Source: JAVBLW01 sp031553215 (GTDB lineage: Bacteria; Bacillota_I; Bacilli_A; Acholeplasmatales; Anaeroplasmataceae). Taken from it: a DNA stretch of 64,000 nucleotides. The translations under genes and the position numbers were made by a program. Location: positions 62,001-126,000 of the forward strand of contig JAVBLW010000006.1 of the NCBI GenBank assembly GCA_031553215.1, read 5' to 3'. Shown here one piece after another: positions 54,876 to 63,696 of the stretch (its first letter is position 1; each line of letters starts with the position of its first letter). Under the pieces are notes generated by a model. The model did not search any database and was not told the DNA's origin. It worked only from the letters and a program-made list of their open reading frames with translations.

Positions 54876-55477
54876 AGGCTATGCCCCCTTTCATTAAATG
54901 AATATACACATCCGCAATAATCCTGGCGATATAAATCATATTCCTTAGATACCTTAATACTATTTTGATATCCATTTTCCTTCTTAAAATCAGAATACAA
55001 ATAAGGTATTTGATATTTTTTTTCCATACTATAGCCTATTTCATTAACCCATTCACTAAATTTATGAGGGCTTATTGTCAAGGTTGTAGAAAAGAAATCA
55101 AAGCCTAATTCTTTAGCTTTGATAGCTGTTTTTTCTAAACGTAATTTGTAGCATTCATAACATCGCTTACTATGCTCACCTAAATCTTCTAATCCTTTTA
55201 TTGCTTCATAATAATCTTTATCTTTATAATCATCATAAATAACTTTCACATTATCCAGATTAGAAACAAATCTAATTTGTTCATCTAGCCTTTTTTGATA
55301 TTCATCATAAGGATAAATATTATCATTTGAATAAAATATAGTAACATCAAAATATTTTGATAATAACAAAATAGTATGCGTACTACATGGAGCACAACAA
55401 CTATGAAGTAATATCTTTTTTCGTTCTATTAAATTCTCTAAAAACTTCTTTAATTCTTTATAAGAACCTATCCTCAT
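54872..55477 (-). CDS. queH: Epoxyqueuosine reductase QueH
   Basis: 202 aa from the ATG at 55477 (GGAG nine bases upstream); a GTG five codons earlier is also in frame. LLHSCCAPCST, GEHSKRCYECYKLRLEKTA and DYCGCVYS supply the paired cysteines that bind iron-sulfur and iron in QueH, the non-cobalamin enzyme for the last step of queuosine formation in tRNA. It heads a run of overlapping genes (patatin, phosphoesterase, RluA, LRR). I find no preQ1 riboswitch in front of it. Confidence 0.92.
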   Translation of the reverse strand: MRIGSYKELKKFLENLIERKKILLHSCCAPCSTHTILLLSKYFDVTIFYSNDNIYPYDEYQKRLDEQIRFVSNLDNVKVIYDDYKDKDYYEAIKGLEDLGEHSKRCYECYKLRLEKTAIKAKELGFDFFSTTLTISPHKFSEWVNEIGYSMEKKYQIPYLYSDFKKENGYQNSIKVSKEYDLYRQDYCGCVYSFNERGHSL

Positions 55478-55549
55478 AATTATCATCTCCACTCACTTAT
55501 ATATTATATATTTTTTGACAATGTTTTTAAAGAATTATTATTGTAATAG

Positions 55550-55584
55550 AAAAAATAGATATAGAATATATCCAATATCTATTT
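55550..55584 (-). terminator. Terminator of the RhuM gene
   Basis: Minus strand: AAATAGATAT pairs with ATATCTATTT around a 12-nt loop, followed by TTT and further T; 55 bp after the stop codon. Confidence 0.6.
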
Positions 55585-55639
55585 TATATATAAATTTTGA
55601 TCAAAATCCGCTTTAATTGTATAGCAACAAATTACTAAA

Positions 55640-56650
55640 CTATTCTTTTTTGTTATAAAGGAGTTTATCCATTTTTTTAACGCTATCTATATAATCTTTT
55701 TCAATAATACTTAATTTATCTTTTTGGGTTTCCTTATAAACCAAATATTCATTTCTTGCTTTTTGAACAGCTTTTTCGTGCGATATAAAACCAGTTGTTT
55801 CCAAAATATCTTTTCTATTCATTTTGATAAAATAATCTAATTCATTTATCCAATCTTTCATGTACATAGGTTTTTCATTTAAGGCCTGAAGCTCTGCAAA
55901 ATCAAGATAAGTTGTCACAAGTAAGTTCAATTGTTTTATCTCTTTTTCATTTAAATAATTTTTTGCTATAGTAACTTCATCGATTGTTGGACTATTCCCT
56001 TTAAAAGTTGTTAATCCCATAAATGGTTGTTCTGCATTTGCTCTTTCATGAATTAATTCTGCAGCAGTATGGCCATGTGCAGCCCAATGCATTTTATTTT
56101 GGATTGTTTTAAATAATTCTAAAGTTAACTCAGATTGGGAATTATAATCTACACTAGTAGCAAACAAATCTAATATTTGACGATAAAATATCTTTTCACT
56201 ACTACGAATATCTCTTATTCTATTTAATAACTCTTTAAAATAACTTCCACCGCCAGCTTGTTTTAACAATTCATCATTCATTACAAAGCCTTTTTGCATA
56301 TATTCTTTTAAGGTTGATGAAGCCCAATTTCTAAAATTTATCCCTACTTGGCTTCTCACACGATATCCAATAGCAATAATCATTTCTAAATTGTAATATT
56401 TTTTATTATATAACTTACCATCAGAGGCAGTAGTTCGGTAATTCCGAACTACTGAATTTTCATTTAATTCTCCATCTTGCAATATATGCTTAATATGTTC
56501 ACTAATGTTAGATTTACTCGACTGATATAATTCAACTATCTGATCTTGCATTAACCAAATGTCGTTTTCAATTATTTTTACTTCTATTTTGGTAATTCCA
56601 AGTTCGTCATTATAAATAATAATTTTTCCTAAATCATTCAAGTTAATCAT
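55640..56650 (-). CDS. RhuM family protein
   Basis: 336 aa. IWLMQDQIVELYQSSKSNISEHI, split around an HTH-like segment, VRNYRTTASDGK.YN.K.YNLEMIIAIGYRVRS and FRNWASSTLKEYMQKGF are the hallmark blocks of the RhuM (cell-filamentation/virulence RhuM) family. The family occurs in pathogenicity islands and near restriction or toxin systems; its activity is unknown. A Fic-like partner is not present. Monocistronic, with its own terminator. Confidence 0.88.
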   Translation of the reverse strand: MINLNDLGKIIIYNDELGITKIEVKIIENDIWLMQDQIVELYQSSKSNISEHIKHILQDGELNENSVVRNYRTTASDGKLYNKKYYNLEMIIAIGYRVRSQVGINFRNWASSTLKEYMQKGFVMNDELLKQAGGGSYFKELLNRIRDIRSSEKIFYRQILDLFATSVDYNSQSELTLELFKTIQNKMHWAAHGHTAAELIHERANAEQPFMGLTTFKGNSPTIDEVTIAKNYLNEKEIKQLNLLVTTYLDFAELQALNEKPMYMKDWINELDYFIKMNRKDILETTGFISHEKAVQKARNEYLVYKETQKDKLSIIEKDYIDSVKKMDKLLYNKKE

Positions 56651-56826
56651 CTCCTTAGTTTTAATGGCTGCAATTTATCATAATTTTAGCGAATTCGCCA
56701 TATTAAAAAATAAAGCATTATTATTAATATTTTAGCATACTTGATTTTATTTTAATACCTTCATATTACAAAATATCTAATCACTTTTGCATTATCACAT
56801 ATAAAAGTATTGAATTTTAATATCTA

Positions 56827-57426
56827 TTATTTCACCCTATAACGTAATATCGTTTTTCTTTTTTCAGGGATTGTTTTTCTTGCGTCATTCAAATAAATTT
56901 CTCTATGACTTTTTTCTATTCTAGTTAAACCAACTTCTTTAGTAAATTCATCCATTTTTAGAAAAGAAGCTGGTTCATCATCAAAGGAACCAGTATGAAG
57001 CATTTGAATACATTTCTCTTCCAAGGATGTATCAAAGATAACTTCATTTAACAATGGATTAGGCTTCTTCTTTTTCACATCATTTAAAACTAATTCAAAT
57101 AAATCCTTTGAGACATAATCTGGTTGTCTAATCATAATTGTATATTGAAAAAAGTTTTTATCTAAAGGACTTTCTATATTAGAAGTTGTCCATATACCTT
57201 CTAATGGATATACTGAGTAATCATTAAATTCCGCTTTGTTTTTTAAACGCATTTTAATAGGATAAGCTAAAGAATATAATATTCCTACTCTCTCTGCAAA
57301 ATCAGCTTTATTTGGATCTCCACTGCCTTTTATCATTATAAATTTTTGTGGTGGAATGGTTATAATTTGTGGCTTATCCTTTACACCATATAAATCTTTT
57401 TCATGTTTTTTCCATTCATGTTTCAT
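56827..57426 (-). CDS. GyrI-like small-molecule-binding protein
   Basis: 199 aa. IITIPPQKFIMIKGSGDPNKADFAERVGILYSLAY and LEGIWT are characteristic of the GyrI-like domain group (COG4832 type), here quoted in part: PPQKFIMIKGSGDP. These proteins bind or hydrolyse small electrophilic or cationic compounds. It is the last gene of the ClbS-headed unit, 15 bp after the preceding gene. Confidence 0.85.
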   Translation of the reverse strand: MKHEWKKHEKDLYGVKDKPQIITIPPQKFIMIKGSGDPNKADFAERVGILYSLAYPIKMRLKNKAEFNDYSVYPLEGIWTTSNIESPLDKNFFQYTIMIRQPDYVSKDLFELVLNDVKKKKPNPLLNEVIFDTSLEEKCIQMLHTGSFDDEPASFLKMDEFTKEVGLTRIEKSHREIYLNDARKTIPEKRKTILRYRVK

Positions 57427-57441
57427 ATGTAATCTCCAAAA

Positions 57442-57897
57442 CTATAATTTTATTTTATTAATATCATCAGTTATAATCCAATCATCCATATTTGATTCTC
57501 TATTATATTTAAAGGGTTCTATTTCTTCTAGCTTTGATATTTCATATACCGCAAGGAATCTCTTGCCATTCCATCTATCATATTGTTCTTTTGATAGATT
57601 TAATTCTTTTTCATATTCTTTAATGAAATCAATCGATTCTTCTACAGTCATTTTTTCACTTTCAATTACTTTAGAAATGATTCCTTTATGAGTAACCATC
57701 ATATCTTTACCAGTTTCTACAAAGTAAATATCATCATATACTTTAGCTCTACCACCTAATGGACACTTCTTTCCAGCTGCGCCTCTAATGATCATAGTTT
57801 TTTCTTTACTTAGCAATTTCTCTAGTTCACGAGCTTTACTATTAAGATATACTAAATGTTCTGCTTTACCATCTTTTCCTTCATACCATTCAGCCAT
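57442..57897 (-). CDS. Conserved protein of unknown function, possibly PUA/ASCH-like
   Basis: 151 aa. MIIRGAAGKKCPLGGRAKVYDDIYFVET and the later FLAVYEISKLEEI suggest a small beta-barrel of PUA/ASCH type (shown here as motifs GAAGKKCPLGGR and VYDDIYFV), but the match is weak. Middle helices (TVEESIDFIKEYEKEL) are charged. It lies 12 bp after an effector-binding protein gene and 15 bp before the GyrI-like gene, so it is part of the same unit. No function assigned. Confidence 0.7.
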   Translation of the reverse strand: MAEWYEGKDGKAEHLVYLNSKARELEKLLSKEKTMIIRGAAGKKCPLGGRAKVYDDIYFVETGKDMMVTHKGIISKVIESEKMTVEESIDFIKEYEKELNLSKEQYDRWNGKRFLAVYEISKLEEIEPFKYNRESNMDDWIITDDINKIKL

Positions 57898-57909
57898 TTT
57901 TATTCCTCC

Positions 57910-58362
57910 TTATTTTACTGCAATATATAAAACACAATGAGCCTTATTATCTTTACTATATTGTGGCAATATACTACTTTCATAATCTTCAGTGTATATT
58001 CTTTTTAGTTTACCTGTCGCAGTCATTTCCCAAACTCTTTGCCAAGCATAAGCAGTGGCCTGTGCAATCGTTTCTCCAGTTTCTTCAAATTTAAGATAAA
58101 ATCCATTTGAAACCTTTTCTTCTAAAACATTAAAGAAACTTAAATCAATTCCCATAATTGATAAATCATACATTCCATTTTCATTATTATCATAATTAGA
58201 ATATTTTGATACTGGAATAATTTCTTGATGATAATTCCCCTCATTATCAAATAAAACAGGCATTTTCCCAGTTGAAATATCCTGCCAAAGTTGATTTATC
58301 TTTTCTATACCTTCATTAGAATTATTAGTACGTATTGTAACTTGTTTTAATAAATATGACAT
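57910..58362 (-). CDS. AraC effector-binding / GyrI-like domain protein
   Basis: 150 aa. A stand-alone effector-binding domain: INQLWQDI near residue 25, a variable loop, MYDLSIMGIDLS, then a beta-strand/helix pattern and the C-terminal SKDNKAHCVLYIAV. Such domains bind hydrophobic cationic drugs or similar ligands in AraC/MerR regulators, or act alone as GyrI-like scavengers. It lies one base after the ClbS/DfsB gene. Confidence 0.72.
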   Translation of the reverse strand: MSYLLKQVTIRTNNSNEGIEKINQLWQDISTGKMPVLFDNEGNYHQEIIPVSKYSNYDNNENGMYDLSIMGIDLSFFNVLEEKVSNGFYLKFEETGETIAQATAYAWQRVWEMTATGKLKRIYTEDYESSILPQYSKDNKAHCVLYIAVK

Positions 58363-58363
58363 A

Positions 58364-58891
58364 TTATTTTTTCTCCTTTTCTTTATCTCGGAAAGTTTTA
58401 ATATGGTTCTTTATCTTTTTAATTGCCCAATCATAATGTGATGAAGTAGTCGATACACAGTAACTACCTAAAGCATTTGTACCAGTCCAGGAAAAGATTT
58501 TTTTAGAAAATAGTTCTTCATTTGTAAAACTATCTATTAATGCTATAACTTTAGAATGACTTTCTTTAACCATCTTTTTTGAGTCTTCATAAGGTGTACT
58601 TTGATGGCTTTTCCAAATCTCAACATTCATTGTTGGATAACTTTTCCAATTATATGGTGCTGGTAAAAAGGGTTTTAGATTACCATCCATATTGTTAGCT
58701 ACCCATTTCAATAGTAATTGATGCCACTCATAAAGATGAACTAATACATCTCTTAAATTTCTATCCCTATCATCAAATATAAAAGTTCCCATTTGTTCCT
58801 CATTAGACATTGAATCAATTAAATTCCAAAGTTTTGTAAAATTACCATTAGCTAATTCTAATAAATCGGCTTTTGTTGTTGGTCTTCCCAT
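58364..58891 (-). CDS. ClbS/DfsB family four-helix bundle protein
   Basis: 175 aa. MGRPTTKADLLELAN, RNLRDVLVHLYEWHQLLL, PFLPAPYNWKSYPTMN, and SWTGTNALGSY are family-typical; members are four-helix bundle (DinB-like) proteins. ClbS protects colibactin producers by inactivating the cyclopropane warhead. The substrate here is unknown. The gene begins the downstream half of the cluster, with AAGGAGG before its start and the palindrome 58933-58951 in its promoter. Confidence 0.88.
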   Translation of the reverse strand: MGRPTTKADLLELANGNFTKLWNLIDSMSNEEQMGTFIFDDRDRNLRDVLVHLYEWHQLLLKWVANNMDGNLKPFLPAPYNWKSYPTMNVEIWKSHQSTPYEDSKKMVKESHSKVIALIDSFTNEELFSKKIFSWTGTNALGSYCVSTTSSHYDWAIKKIKNHIKTFRDKEKEKK

Positions 58892-58916
58892 AATAATACC
58901 TCCTTGATATGATTCA

Positions 58917-58951
58917 ATTATATCAAAACAAATATGACACCATTATGTCAT
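58917..58951 (-). promoter_or_regulatory. Promoter and palindromic operator of the ClbS unit
   Basis: The palindrome TATGACA-ccatta-TGTCAT (plus strand, 58933-58951) lies exactly 10 bp upstream of a TATAAT -10 box (58922-58917, minus strand), so it covers the -35 region, where no good -35 hexamer is seen. The WYL gene's TGA stop lies inside it. Same layout as 63305-63340. Confidence 0.65.
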
Positions 58952-59856
58952 CTTATATAATAATTTTTAATTTCTTCTACTTTTTTTAATAAATTGTCTT
59001 TTACTAAATCAGGCTCTAGTACTTTAACATAATTCCCAAAACTTAATAAAAAGCCATACACCCATTCATCATGTGGTAAATCTATTTCTACTAATAATGA
59101 ATCATCTTCATTTTTAATTACATCTTTAGGATTAAATTCATCATAAATACGGTACGCCATATTAGAAGAAAATAACAACTTCAAATGGATCATATTAGAA
59201 CTTTGAATATTTTCATTCGTTATTGGAGGTGCCACAAAGTTCTTATTATCAAATTTTTCATCTAAAATATTTAAATTATAAATCCTATTTAATTTGAATG
59301 TACGGTAATCATTCTTTGATAAACAATATGCTTGTATATACCATGAATTTGATTTTAATATAAATTTTAAAGGATACACTTTTCTTATAGTTGTCTCTCC
59401 ATATGAACTTGCATATTCAAAAGAAACCGCAATTCCACCTATTATTGCCTTCTTTAAAGAATCAAATTTATCTTTGTCCGACAGGGCATTACCCCAACGA
59501 GAAAAATCAATTTCAATCCAATCAGTATTTGTTTTAGAAAAGAAAGTTGAAAGCTTTGATAGAGTGTCCTGTGCATCTATATTTTTTGTAGCTGATAAGC
59601 TTTGTAAGGCAAAAATAATTTGATTTTGTTCATCTTCAGATAAATGAGTCTTATCTAAAATAAAATCTTCATCTATCGAAATACCTCCACCTTTACCTAG
59701 TGTTTTATTTATAGGAACACCAGAAACAATAAGTACATCTAAATCACGCATAATGGTTCTTTTAGACACTTCAAAATGCTCTGCAAGTTCATTTGCAGTT
59801 ATATGCTTTTTGTCTAATAAAATATATATTATTTCAAATAATCTACTAACCTGCAT
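58948..59856 (-). CDS. WYL-domain transcriptional regulator (YafY/DeoR type)
   Basis: 302 aa. N-terminal helix-turn-helix: MQVSRLFEIIYILLDKK, NELAEHFEVSKRTIMRDLDVL (given as HFEVSKRTIMRD). Residues ~140-230 are the WYL domain (SWYIQAYCLSKNDYRTFKLNRI), and a C-terminal WCX part follows. GGAGG lies before the start. It sits between the two ABC genes and the ClbS unit, 37 bp after the former. The matching palindromes before both units are its likely targets. Confidence 0.9.
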   Translation of the reverse strand: MQVSRLFEIIYILLDKKHITANELAEHFEVSKRTIMRDLDVLIVSGVPINKTLGKGGGISIDEDFILDKTHLSEDEQNQIIFALQSLSATKNIDAQDTLSKLSTFFSKTNTDWIEIDFSRWGNALSDKDKFDSLKKAIIGGIAVSFEYASSYGETTIRKVYPLKFILKSNSWYIQAYCLSKNDYRTFKLNRIYNLNILDEKFDNKNFVAPPITNENIQSSNMIHLKLLFSSNMAYRIYDEFNPKDVIKNEDDSLLVEIDLPHDEWVYGFLLSFGNYVKVLEPDLVKDNLLKKVEEIKNYYIR

Positions 59857-59893
59857 AATATAGAACCTCCAATTATACTTATTATTTTATTAA

Positions 59894-61543
59894 CTATCTT
59901 ATATAATCTAATTTGTTCATATCAAAAACTTTATCAGCGCCCTCGATCGTTGTTAGACGATGAGCAATAATAATAGTTGTTCTAGTTTTAGAATATTTAT
60001 CTAGGGCTGCTTTTATTAATGCTTCTGATTCATTATCTAAAGCTGAAGTTGCTTCATCTAAAAGTAAGATAGGTGCATTCTTAAGTATTGCTCTAGCAAT
60101 AGCTATTCTTTGACGTTGTCCACCAGATAGCTTAATTCCATTTTCACCAACTAATGTATCATATCCATTTTCTTGTTCAGTAATAAATTCATGAGCATTT
60201 GCCATCTTTGCAGACTTTATTATTTCCTCATCAGTCGCATCTAATCTACCATATCTAATATTTTCCATAATAGTCATACTAAATAAAGTTGCATCCTGAG
60301 GAACATACGCTATCATATCACGTAGTTCATTTAAGGTCATTTCAAACATGTTTTTACCACCAACTGCAATACTACCAGCTTGTGGACAATAATATCCTAA
60401 TAATAATTTAGCTACCGAGCTTTTTCCGCTTCCACTTTCACCAATTAAAGCAATTGTTTCACCTTCATTTATTACTAAATTAAAGTTATTTAAAACCAGC
60501 TTCTCATTATATCCAAAATCAACATTTTTGAATTCAATATATCTAGGATTTTTAATTTGATCTAAATCATAGCTTTCCTTTTCATTCTTTTCTTCTAAGA
60601 AATCATATACTCTTGAAGTAGATGCTAGTGAATTATAAAATTGTGGGAAATAATTCCCAAATTCTCTAAAGTTATAATCAAGAACAGTTTGTAAACTATA
60701 AATTGCCATAATATTACCATAGGTAGTTAATCCATGTTTTACCATCAAAGAACCTAATACAAGAAATACAATCGTATTTAACATAGATACAAAAAAATTA
60801 TAAGCTGTAAGTTTAGCCATCAAACGATTATTTTTCCTTACAAGATTATTAACCGAATCATTTGATTCTTTAAATTCTTTTATCATTTGACGAGATAATT
60901 GATAAGTTCTAATTACTGACATTCCACCTATTATATTAGAAATAATATTGGTCATCTTACTTTTTTCTTTTTGTTGTTTATCGGTTGTGTCTCTTAGTCT
61001 TTTTGCAATTGACATATTTACAAGTAATGTTATTACATTTAGTGTTAATATAATTAAAGTTATTCTCCAATCAAAGATTAACATTGGTACCAAATATATG
61101 AATATTGTCGCAAAGGCAGTAATAGTTCTTTTAAAATGCCTCATAAAGATAGCCGCAATCATCCAACTATCATTTAAAATTAATGATAAGGTTTTACCAC
61201 TATGATTCTTCTCATAATATTCAACTGGTAAATCTCCAAATTTATTATATATTGCTTTATTTACGCTATTATGACCATATTTTGCTCTACCATTAAACAT
61301 AAAAGTAAATATTGGTAGTAAGATAACCATTAATAGTAAATACACCAATATAATGATTATTATCATAACGATAGTTTTTATTTCAGTAATATTTTTATCA
61401 AATAATCTTTTTAATAGATATGATTCAATTATTGATGAACTCGCATATCCAAATGCCATTCCAATAATTCCTATAAAATATAGAAGGTATTTCCCTTTTA
61501 AGAAAATCATTGTATTTTTAAAATCTTTTATAAAACTTTTCAT
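59894..61543 (-). CDS. ABC transporter half-transporter (permease and ATPase), second subunit
   Basis: 549 aa. The N-terminal exporter-type membrane domain has about six helices. The C-terminal ATPase has Walker A GESGSGKSS, the Q-loop VPQDA, signature LSGGQRQRIAIARA, Walker B ILLLDEATSALD and the switch His in IIAHR. It starts inside the stop of the upstream ABC gene (TAATG overlap), so both are made together and probably form a heterodimeric multidrug- or peptide-type exporter. Substrate unknown; the cluster context points to export of a toxic compound. Confidence 0.92.
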   Translation of the reverse strand: MKSFIKDFKNTMIFLKGKYLLYFIGIIGMAFGYASSSIIESYLLKRLFDKNITEIKTIVMIIIIILVYLLLMVILLPIFTFMFNGRAKYGHNSVNKAIYNKFGDLPVEYYEKNHSGKTLSLILNDSWMIAAIFMRHFKRTITAFATIFIYLVPMLIFDWRITLIILTLNVITLLVNMSIAKRLRDTTDKQQKEKSKMTNIISNIIGGMSVIRTYQLSRQMIKEFKESNDSVNNLVRKNNRLMAKLTAYNFFVSMLNTIVFLVLGSLMVKHGLTTYGNIMAIYSLQTVLDYNFREFGNYFPQFYNSLASTSRVYDFLEEKNEKESYDLDQIKNPRYIEFKNVDFGYNEKLVLNNFNLVINEGETIALIGESGSGKSSVAKLLLGYYCPQAGSIAVGGKNMFEMTLNELRDMIAYVPQDATLFSMTIMENIRYGRLDATDEEIIKSAKMANAHEFITEQENGYDTLVGENGIKLSGGQRQRIAIARAILKNAPILLLDEATSALDNESEALIKAALDKYSKTRTTIIIAHRLTTIEGADKVFDMNKLDYIR

Positions 61544-63279
61544 TAATCAGCACCTTCTTTTGATTGATTAATTTTATATAAATTACTATATAATCCATTC
61601 ATATTAATTAACTCTTCATGTCTACCACGTTCTATTATATTTCCATTATCAAACACTAATATTTCATCTGAATCTAAAATAGTAGATAATCTATGAGCAA
61701 TTAATACAATTGTCTTATCTTTTTTATTTTCATCAATAGCTTTCTGAATATATTTTTCAGATTCAATATCTAATGCTGATGTCATTTCATCAAAAATAAA
61801 AATTGGAGAATCCTTTAAGAAGGCTCTAGCTATCGCAATTCTTTGACGTTGTCCACCAGAGATATTATCACCGCTTTCAGATAAAATGGTTTGATAACCT
61901 TCTGGTAATGAACAAATAAAATCATGGGCATATGCTCTTTTTGAAGCTTCTACTATTTCCTCAAAGGTTGCATCATTTTTACCATATCCGATATTTTCTA
62001 ATACTGTTCCATTGAATAAATAAGTACTTTGAGATACATAAGAAATTTCTTTTCTTACCTCATTTATATCTAACAAATTAAGATTTTGACCATTGAAATT
62101 TATTTCCCCATTAGTCGGAATATGAAATCCCAACATTAGCTTTGTCATAGTACTTTTACCACATCCACTTGGTCCTACAAAAGCATATGATTTACCCTTT
62201 TCTAAAAGTAAATTCAATTTCTTTATAACATAATCATTATTCTCTTTATACTTAAATGACATATCCTTAAATTCATAAATGATTTTACTATTATTAAATT
62301 TTTTATCTCCAAATTGTTCATCTTTGTATTCCAGTAAACCACCCACTTGATCCATTGATACTTTAGCACTTTTATATTCCGTTGCATACCTAATAAATTC
62401 TGATAAGGGATTTGATACATATTTTAATAGCAATAAAAAAGCCATTATTTCCCCATTAGTAATTCTTTGTTTATATGATAAATAAAAACCTATTATAATG
62501 CATATAAACATTGGCGCAGACTTTAATAAATACTTATATGGTCCTGCTTTCGCAACTAATTTTTCATAATTAACATAATAGGAAGTAGCCTCATCCATAG
62601 TTTTATTAAATTGTTGTTTCCTGTATTCTTGAAGATTATAGGCTTTTTCAATCTTAGCACCCTTCACTGTATCAATTGATATAGTCGCAACTTCTCCCAT
62701 TTTATGCTCAAATTTGTCCATAATATCATAGGTTGGACTTGATATTTTACCGGCTAATAAAATCGAAATAGGAATGCATACTATTACTACTAATGTCATT
62801 ATCCAATTTAAAAATAATAAATACACCAAGCAACATATGAAAGTAATTATCCCACTTATAAATTCTGGTAATTCTATTGAAATATAATCCGATACTACAT
62901 TCATATCATAAGTTAACTTATTATGCATTGTACCAGAATGCTCATCTTCAAAATAACCATATTTACAAGTAAACATTTTTTCGATTAACATTACCCTTAA
63001 TTTAGAGACAAAGTTAACCGTGAAACTTGATTGAACGATTACCGTTAAATAATGGAATAGCATACCAATCACTGTCAAAGATAAAAATATCCATAATACA
63101 CTTATTATCTTCATGTTTGCCATATCTTCATCAACAATTGTCTTAGCAACGTTACTTATATAAATAGATATGATCGTAATACCAATACTAAAAATAATTT
63201 GCATAAAAAACAAACTCTTCTTGTTTGCGATTTTCCATAATTTAAAAAAATTATTTGTCTTTCTTACTGGTTTTGCCAT
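61543..63279 (-). CDS. ABC transporter half-transporter (permease and ATPase), first subunit
   Basis: 578 aa from the ATG at 63279 (AGGAAG upstream); a GTG three codons earlier is in frame. Six-helix exporter domain, then the ATPase: Walker A GPSGCGKST, YVSQST, signature ISGGQRQRIAIARA, Walker B IFIFDEMTSALD (with Met where the partner has Ala) and IAHRLST. It pairs with the overlapping downstream gene. Transcribed from the operator-bearing promoter at 63305-63340. Confidence 0.92.
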   Translation of the reverse strand: MAKPVRKTNNFFKLWKIANKKSLFFMQIIFSIGITIISIYISNVAKTIVDEDMANMKIISVLWIFLSLTVIGMLFHYLTVIVQSSFTVNFVSKLRVMLIEKMFTCKYGYFEDEHSGTMHNKLTYDMNVVSDYISIELPEFISGIITFICCLVYLLFLNWIMTLVVIVCIPISILLAGKISSPTYDIMDKFEHKMGEVATISIDTVKGAKIEKAYNLQEYRKQQFNKTMDEATSYYVNYEKLVAKAGPYKYLLKSAPMFICIIIGFYLSYKQRITNGEIMAFLLLLKYVSNPLSEFIRYATEYKSAKVSMDQVGGLLEYKDEQFGDKKFNNSKIIYEFKDMSFKYKENNDYVIKKLNLLLEKGKSYAFVGPSGCGKSTMTKLMLGFHIPTNGEINFNGQNLNLLDINEVRKEISYVSQSTYLFNGTVLENIGYGKNDATFEEIVEASKRAYAHDFICSLPEGYQTILSESGDNISGGQRQRIAIARAFLKDSPIFIFDEMTSALDIESEKYIQKAIDENKKDKTIVLIAHRLSTILDSDEILVFDNGNIIERGRHEELINMNGLYSNLYKINQSKEGAD

Positions 63280-63304
63280 AATTAACACTTCCTAATATAA
63301 GTTT

Positions 63305-63340
63305 ATTATATCAAAAAAAATATGACAACACCATGTCATA
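63305..63340 (-). promoter_or_regulatory. Promoter and palindromic operator of the ABC/WYL unit
   Basis: TATGACA-acacca-TGTCATA (63321-63340), 10 bp upstream of TATAAT (63310-63305, minus strand). The sequence from TGTCATATT through GATATAAT is almost the same as in the promoter at 58917-58951. Confidence 0.65.
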
Positions 63341-63370
63341 TTTAATCATTTATTACTATTAAAAATTTTT

Positions 63371-63423
63371 ATCGGCAAAATACCAAGATTTTATTATGTT
63401 ATATTAAAATAATAATTGCCGAT
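63371..63423. repeat. Isolated 8-bp inverted repeat with long centre
   Basis: ATCGGCAA (63371-63378) and TTGCCGAT (63416-63423) enclose 37 A+T-rich bases. These are notable G/C-containing arms in a very A+T-rich gap, but the meaning is unclear. Apart from this repeat and the terminator at 63648-63670, the gap 63341-63696 shows nothing I can support. Confidence 0.3.
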
Positions 63424-63647
63424 AGAAGAATAAAAAAAACTATAAATTGGCGGCTAAACTATCATACTTTCTTGATGGATCATAAAATGTGAAGAACTTG
63501 TATCCAAAACCAATTGTTTTGATGTATGAAATATACCAATATAATACCTTGAAAAGGCTCCAAATGTTCTTTCATCCTTATCTACATCATAGAGATAATA
63601 ATTCATAAAATATTCATATATTGAATATAATTTTAAAAAATAATTAA

Positions 63648-63670
63648 AAGAGGAATCATTCATTCCTCTT
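63648..63670 (-). terminator. Terminator of the dipeptidase gene
   Basis: Perfect 9-bp stem AAGAGGAAT/ATTCCTCTT with a 5-nt loop, then TTAATTATTTTTT on the minus strand, 26 bp after the gene. Confidence 0.7.
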
Positions 63671-63696
63671 TGTGTGTTCGCTACATAATCTTTGAC

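Noticed and set aside
55478..55640. preQ1 riboswitch before queH
   Set aside because: The leader is A+T-rich and contains only the RhuM terminator; no preQ1 aptamer-like C-rich loop or A-rich tail pairing is seen.
63454..63663. 69-aa minus-strand ORF
   Set aside because: It begins inside the dipeptidase terminator hairpin, has no ribosome site and shows no family signature. Another frame (ending FTFYDPSRKYDSLAANL) looks equally or more protein-like but has stops upstream, so neither is supported.
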